Assembly (NCBI RefSeq): GCF_019417665.1
Contig: NZ_DXUU01000006.1
Coordinates: 1-64,000, forward strand
Direction: 5' to 3'
DNA length: 64,000 nucleotides
From: Ruminococcus sp.
Lineage (GTDB): Bacteria; Bacillota; Clostridia; Oscillospirales; Ruminococcaceae
Position numbers and translations under genes: made by a program. The notes under the pieces are model-generated. The model saw only the letters and a list, made by a program, of their open reading frames with translations. It made no database searches and was not told where the DNA came from. Positions 59,618 through 64,000 of this stretch are shown piece after piece (position 1 is the stretch's first letter; every line of letters begins with the position of its first letter).

Positions 59618-61807
59618 ATGAGAACGATGAAAAAGCGGATAATGACTATGTTAATGGCAGTGATTTTCACCCTTGCAGTGTTCGTTGGACAACCATTCCT
59701 GTATACCGATCTTATTGCATCTGCTTTGCAGGAAACAGATGGTTGGATGTGGGAGGATGCCAGTGATGGTTCGGCTGTCATTTGTGATTATGTAGGAACT
59801 GATGAGAGTGTCACAATTCCGACACAGATTTCCACAAGCGACGCATATGGTGGAACTCCTAAGACAAAACCGGTTCATACAATCGGCGCAATTGGCGGTT
59901 ATTTTCAGCCCAATAGTACGGTGACCAGCGTAAGAATAAGAAAAACTCTCACCGGTATGGTATGCAGTCCATTTTGCACCTGGAAACGACTTACTCGATT
60001 TACCGTGGATGATGACAATGAAGTATACTCTGATATAGACGGCGTGCTGTTCAATAAAACAAAAACGGAACTTGTTTGTTATCCTGCTGGCAGGCAGGGG
60101 GCTTATACGATCCCTGATGGTGTTACTTCTATTGGCTATGGAGCGTTCAGAGGCTGTACTGGTCTTACTGCCGTTTCGATACCGGATAGCGTAACGCATA
60201 TAGATATGAATGCTTTTATGAACTGTTCTTCTTTGCAGGAAGTGATGATCCCCGACACTGTAACAGAAATAGAGGACGATGCGTTTGATGGGTGTTCAGC
60301 CCTGTCCTCGGTAAAGATCGGCAGAGGTATCACCGCACTGATAGGAATATTTAAGAATTGCACCGCTTTGACTGCTGTGACAATTCCGGATAATGTTGTG
60401 ACGATCGGCAGCGCATTCGAGGGCTGCGAGAATCTTGTTTCAGTACAACTGCCAAAGAATATCACTGTACTTCTCGGCACTTTTAACGGATGCACTAAGC
60501 TGTCTTCCATTGCACTGCCAGACAGCCTTACGAAAATCGGCGAGGATACATTTTGTAACTGCAAAAGTCTTCGATCTGTGGACATTCCGGCTAGTGTTAC
60601 GGAAATCCGAAATTCAGCATTTGAAGGATGCTCAAATTTGACTTCGGTGAAAATGCAGGATGGATTGAAATACATCGGATGGTATGCTTTTCGTCAATGC
60701 AGCAGTCTGACAGATATCATAATCCCAAAAAGTGTAGATGGTATTGGTATTGAAGCTTTTTCGCTATGTACCAGTCTGAATTCAGTGACGATATATAATC
60801 CTGGCTGTACCATAATCGAAGGATACCGAACGATCAATAATGGCTACTCAGACGCACTTATTCGATTCGATTATAGCGGTACGATTTATGGCTATGCCAA
60901 TTCTACAGCACAGGAGTATGCCGAACAATGCAGGTACAAATTTGTTTCCCTGGGGAATGATTATGACTATAAATACAAAGTTAACTCAGACGGACAGAAC
61001 GTAACGCTTACGGGCTACACCGGCTCCGATACGGAAATTGTAATACCTTCCACTATTTTTGGAATGCTTGTAACTGTAATAGGAGAGGATCTTTTCGAAG
61101 GGAATAAAAATTTGGTTTCTGTTACGATACCGGATGGAGTCACCAGTATTGAAGATAGCGCCTTCAGAAATTGTACGAATCTCCAGGTGTTGTCTATGCC
61201 GAAAAGTCTTGAAACTATTGGGAATTGTGCTTTTTCAGGTTGTTCAGGTCTGACCAATATATCTATACCTGAAAGTACTGAAAGTATCGGATATGGTGCT
61301 TTCAACTGTTGTGAAAAACTTAGTTCTGCAACAATATACAACCGGGACTGTAAAATTGATGACAGACTGGGGTGCGCAATATGCAATGGCGTGAATACAG
61401 AGGGTGTATTTTTTACCGGGACGATCTTCGGACACGCTAACTCTACTGCACAATCATACGCTGAAAAATATGGATTTCCATTTGAAGAAATCAGTGAAAC
61501 AGATACTACTACAACTGTAACAGAATCCACAACAACGCAACTTACTACAAATACAACAAGTGCTTCTTCTGCCACCTCTATTTCTGCCAACCCCGACATC
61601 CTCTACGGCGACACTAACCTAGACGGCAGAGTAGACATCACCGACGCCGTGCTCCTAAACAAAGCCGCCGCCGGAGCCGTGACCTTGAACGATCGGGCAG
61701 CTGCAAACGCCGACTGCAACGGCAACAGCGAACTGGGCAATGATGATGCCCTCATTCTCCTGAAATTCCTGGTACACCTCGTTAACACCCTGCCCTATAC
61801 TGAATAA
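59618..61807 (+). CDS. Secreted BspA-like leucine-rich repeat protein with dockerin
   Basis: A 729-residue protein. A signal peptide covers about residues 1-36 (VFVGQPFLYTDLIASA). BspA-type LRR_5 repeats fill about 50-600; the unit reads like VTIPDGVTSIEDSAFRNCTNLQ with Ala-Phe and Cys at fixed places. Two segments ending GTIYGYANSTAQEYAE and GTIFGHANSTAQSYAE are internal duplicates. A Thr-rich linker and a C-terminal dockerin (about 662-729) follow. BspA repeats bind host or plant surfaces; the dockerin would place it on the cellulosome as a non-catalytic part. The dockerin DNA is far richer in C-ending codons than the LRR part, which hints at recent domain fusion. The ATG is behind GGAGG. 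Confidence 0.88.
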   Translation: MRTMKKRIMTMLMAVIFTLAVFVGQPFLYTDLIASALQETDGWMWEDASDGSAVICDYVGTDESVTIPTQISTSDAYGGTPKTKPVHTIGAIGGYFQPNSTVTSVRIRKTLTGMVCSPFCTWKRLTRFTVDDDNEVYSDIDGVLFNKTKTELVCYPAGRQGAYTIPDGVTSIGYGAFRGCTGLTAVSIPDSVTHIDMNAFMNCSSLQEVMIPDTVTEIEDDAFDGCSALSSVKIGRGITALIGIFKNCTALTAVTIPDNVVTIGSAFEGCENLVSVQLPKNITVLLGTFNGCTKLSSIALPDSLTKIGEDTFCNCKSLRSVDIPASVTEIRNSAFEGCSNLTSVKMQDGLKYIGWYAFRQCSSLTDIIIPKSVDGIGIEAFSLCTSLNSVTIYNPGCTIIEGYRTINNGYSDALIRFDYSGTIYGYANSTAQEYAEQCRYKFVSLGNDYDYKYKVNSDGQNVTLTGYTGSDTEIVIPSTIFGMLVTVIGEDLFEGNKNLVSVTIPDGVTSIEDSAFRNCTNLQVLSMPKSLETIGNCAFSGCSGLTNISIPESTESIGYGAFNCCEKLSSATIYNRDCKIDDRLGCAICNGVNTEGVFFTGTIFGHANSTAQSYAEKYGFPFEEISETDTTTTVTESTTTQLTTNTTSASSATSISANPDILYGDTNLDGRVDITDAVLLNKAAAGAVTLNDRAAANADCNGNSELGNDDALILLKFLVHLVNTLPYTE

Positions 61808-61813
61808 CGGATA

Positions 61814-61854
61814 AAAAACGGCATACCGTCTTTCCCCGACGGTATGCCGTTTTT
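61814..61854. terminator. Terminator between the LRR-dockerin gene and the ABC transporter
   Basis: AAAAACGGCATACCGTC and GACGGTATGCCGTTTTT form a perfect 17-bp stem with A and T runs at the two ends, so it works for both converging transcripts. Confidence 0.9.
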
Positions 61855-61880
61855 GCTGTTTGTAGATTTGAAAGTTGTCT

Positions 61881-62639
61881 TTATTGGTAATGTGCTAAGA
61901 ATTGGCGTGTGCGTTCTTGTTCCGGATGGTCAAAAATCTGTTCCGGTGTGCCTTCTTCTACAATATAACCGTCTGCCATAAAGATGACCCGGTTGGAAAT
62001 CGCTTTTGCAAAGCTCATTTCATGGGTTACGATGACCATGGTCATGTGATCCTCTGCAAGAAGCCGGATGACTTCTAGAATTTCGCCAGTCAGCTCCGGG
62101 TCGAGCGCTGAAGTTGGCTCATCGAAAAAGAGGATAGACGGAGACATGGCGAGGGCACGGACAATTGCCACACGCTGCTGCTGACCGCCGGAAAGCTCGC
62201 AGGGGTAGGACTTTGCTTTGTTTGCCAGTCCCACTTTTTCCAGAAGCTCCATGGCGGTTTTTTTAGCTTCCGCTTTGCTTTTCTTCAGGATGATCCGGGG
62301 CGCTTCTGTGATATTCCGCAGAACGGAATAGTGGGGGAATAAGTTGAAATTCTGGAATACCAGACCGAAATAGTGCTGGATTTCCCGGAAATCTGCTCGC
62401 TGCGCATAAACTGGCTTTTTTCCGATTTCCGCAGTAACAGCGGTTTTTCCCATGTAGGAAATAGAACCGGCAGAAAGCGTTTCTAAAAAGGTGCAGCAGC
62501 GCAGCAATGTGGATTTTCCTGAACCGGAGGGACCGATGATGGAAAGCACTTCACCGGGCTGTACAGAAAATGAAATATCTTTGAGCACCTGTACATCCTG
62601 AAATTGTTTTTGCAGGTGACTGACTTCTAAATAGTTCAC
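61881..62639 (-). CDS. Polar amino-acid ABC transporter ATP-binding protein
   Basis: A 252-residue ATPase of the GlnQ/ArtM/HisP type. Walker A is GPSGSGKST (about 36-44), the Q-loop FQNFNLFPH, the signature LSGGQQQR (about 150), Walker B ILFFDEPTSALDP and the switch His in VTHEMSFA. It powers import of a polar amino acid with the permease 10 bases upstream and the binding protein beyond. The amino acid cannot be named from this subunit. Confidence 0.93.
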   Translation of the reverse strand: MNYLEVSHLQKQFQDVQVLKDISFSVQPGEVLSIIGPSGSGKSTLLRCCTFLETLSAGSISYMGKTAVTAEIGKKPVYAQRADFREIQHYFGLVFQNFNLFPHYSVLRNITEAPRIILKKSKAEAKKTAMELLEKVGLANKAKSYPCELSGGQQQRVAIVRALAMSPSILFFDEPTSALDPELTGEILEVIRLLAEDHMTMVIVTHEMSFAKAISNRVIFMADGYIVEEGTPEQIFDHPEQERTRQFLAHYQ

Positions 62640-62649
62640 AGGACACCTC

Positions 62650-63303
62650 CTAGATCTTGTAATAGTTCAGCCGTTTTTCCAGAAGCGACATGAGACCGGC
62701 AACCAGCAAATTGAAAACATAGTAGAAAATGGCTGCTGCCAGATAGGGCAGCATGGAGGTCTCCGATGCTGCGATCATGGAGGTTTCCGTGAACAGCTCA
62801 ATATAGGAAATAGCGAAGGCAAGGGAAGTGTCCTTGACCAGTGTAATCGATTCGTTTGTCACTGCCGGGAGAACACGTTTGACCATCTGAGGCGTAATGA
62901 TCCGCAGGAATGTCTGAAAGCGGCTGTATCCCAGGATCTTGGCAGCTTCATGCTGTCCCACCGGAATGGATTGAATGCCGCTGCGAAAAATTTCTGCAAA
63001 ATAGGCGGCATAGTTGAGGGAAAAAGCGATGATGACTGCCCAGAAGCGGTAGCTCGTGGTCAGGGGCAGACCAAATACAAAATATTTTCCGAAGTAGATC
63101 ACCAGAAGCTGGAGCATCAGCGGCGTGCCGCGTACTACGGAAATATAAAACTTCATGATCCATTGGATGGGTTTCCATGCGTACATTCTTGCAACACAGA
63201 TCAGCAGTCCCAGTGGCATGGAAAAGAGCAGCGTCAATAGGAAGATACAAATGGAGCGAAGCATACTGTCCCCCAGCTGGGCGACAATTTGAAAAAAAGA
63301 CAT
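62650..63303 (-). CDS. Polar amino-acid ABC transporter permease
   Basis: A 217-residue permease of the HisM/GlnP type with about five membrane helices. The signature GTPLMLQL (about 60-67) and the EAA loop region GQHEAAKILGYSRFQTFLRIITPQ (quoted from 133 on) are clear. It pairs with the ATPase downstream; the ATG lies 21 bases after the binding-protein gene, behind a GAAAGGAAA site. Confidence 0.93.
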   Translation of the reverse strand: MSFFQIVAQLGDSMLRSICIFLLTLLFSMPLGLLICVARMYAWKPIQWIMKFYISVVRGTPLMLQLLVIYFGKYFVFGLPLTTSYRFWAVIIAFSLNYAAYFAEIFRSGIQSIPVGQHEAAKILGYSRFQTFLRIITPQMVKRVLPAVTNESITLVKDTSLAFAISYIELFTETSMIAASETSMLPYLAAAIFYYVFNLLVAGLMSLLEKRLNYYKI

Positions 63304-63324
63304 GGTGTTTCCTTTCGCTTTGGG

Positions 63325-64000
63325 TTACTGGATGACAGAATCGCTCAGATCCCATTTTTCGGCGATCTCTGCAAAGGTGCCGTCTTCACGCATTTCGTCC
63401 AGGGTTTTCTGCACCTTGTCCCGCAGCTCGGTGTTATCCTTGGCAAATCCGATAGCATACTGCTCTGCAGAGAGAACGGTATCCAGAATGACATAGTCAC
63501 CGTCACGAGATTCCATCTGATAGTTTGCAACGCCAATATCCATGGCAATGGCATCTACGGCATTGGAATCCAAGTTCATGAATGCTGTGTTATAGTCGGA
63601 AACCACCACCAGTTCCTTGAAGGAATCAGTCAGCGCCTTATTTTCATCCTCTTCCAGGGCGTCCTCTGCGGAGGAGTCTGTCTGTACAGCAACGCCCTTT
63701 CCTGCCAGATCGTCAAAGGTAGCAATACCACTGTCTGCCTTTACTACAAAAACCTGGGAGTTGTCCACATATGGCTCTGTCCAGGCATAGTCATTTTCAC
63801 GACCGTTCATGGTGAATCCATTCCAGATACAGCTGATGGTGCCGGAATTCAGTTCCATATCCTTGGCGTTCCAGTCGATGGGCTGCTTTACCAACTCCCA
63901 GTCGTTGCGCTTGCAGACCTCTGCTGCCAGATCCAGATCAAAGCCTACATACTCGCCACTTTCGTCCTGGTAGCCATAGGGCGGAAATGCTGCATCAAAG
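63325..64000 (-). CDS. Amino-acid ABC transporter substrate-binding protein (5' end outside window)
   Basis: The gene enters from the right edge and its N-terminus, including any lipoprotein leader, is not in the window. The 225 residues seen form most of a family 3 solute-binding protein: FPPYGYQDESGEYVGFDLDLA, then WNGFTMNGREN, YVDNSQVFVVKAD, GKGVAVQTDSSAE and the ending FAEIAEKWDLS. It binds a polar amino acid outside the cell and hands it to the permease. It is the first of the three transporter genes. Confidence 0.92.
   Translation of the reverse strand, partial: FDAAFPPYGYQDESGEYVGFDLDLAAEVCKRNDWELVKQPIDWNAKDMELNSGTISCIWNGFTMNGRENDYAWTEPYVDNSQVFVVKADSGIATFDDLAGKGVAVQTDSSAEDALEEDENKALTDSFKELVVVSDYNTAFMNLDSNAVDAIAMDIGVANYQMESRDGDYVILDTVLSAEQYAIGFAKDNTELRDKVQKTLDEMREDGTFAEIAEKWDLSDSVIQ

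Overview
The window looks like chromosome from a Gram-positive, cellulosome-forming Ruminococcus, close to R. champanellensis or R. flavefaciens. This is judged by eye from family resemblance, with no database search. The signs are four proteins with ruminococcal type I dockerin modules (GH98, GH30-CE1, GH9 and a BspA-like LRR protein), a GlgC/GlgD glycogen cluster, SpoIIE, strong AGGAGG-type ribosome sites and many exact sigma-A promoters with 17-base spacing. No rRNA, tRNA, CRISPR array, prophage or transposase gene was seen.

Layout. 0-7.6 kb: three co-directional genes for a signalling module, an FHA protein and two Hanks-type kinases, all with N-terminal zinc ribbons. One kinase has a solute-binding-like outer domain; the other has seven PASTA and seven Ig-like domains. 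7.8-14.1 kb: gltB-gltD behind a promoter and a leader terminator. 14.1-16.1 kb: a cytidine deaminase, a YwqG-like gene and an acetyltransferase remnant, separated by copies of a repeated terminator-promoter sequence. 16.1-24.5 kb: a LacI-sensor/AraC regulator divergent from two dockerin enzymes likely to act on xylan-type glycans. 24.5-35.5 kb: an accessory stretch of single genes (flavoprotein, YjbR, VOC, M24, hydrolase, WYL regulator, methyltransferase, GyrI-like, DUF3795, radical SAM, two GNATs, SpoU methylase, SfsA, lipoprotein), with a decayed Crp/Fnr gene and inverted repeats. 35.5-41.7 kb: an Mrp ATPase, an ammonium transporter fused to PII, and a YerC/TrpR-like regulator coupled to a GH9 cellulase. 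41.7-45.1 kb: divergent ppx and ppk around a PhoP-box-like array. 45.2-50 kb: nnrE, xylB, a lipoprotein, small genes and a CPBP protease. 50-56 kb: the glgB-glgC-glgD-glgA operon. 56-64 kb: spoIIE, a NusG-II/Gx pair, the LRR-dockerin protein and a polar amino-acid ABC transporter cut by the window end.

How it fits together. Secreted dockerin enzymes release sugars from plant glycans; xylB feeds xylulose to the pentose phosphate route and the glg genes store surplus glucose. Nitrogen enters through Amt-PII and is assimilated by GltBD. Both nitrogen transcripts carry a leader terminator whose 5' arm can instead form hairpins with AAxGGx loops, the pattern bound by ANTAR antiterminators. Polyphosphate turnover is probably tied to phosphate starvation. 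The most novel items are the zinc-ribbon FHA/kinase trio, the shared nitrogen leaders, the Amt-PII fusion, and the repeated sequences that separate small genes.
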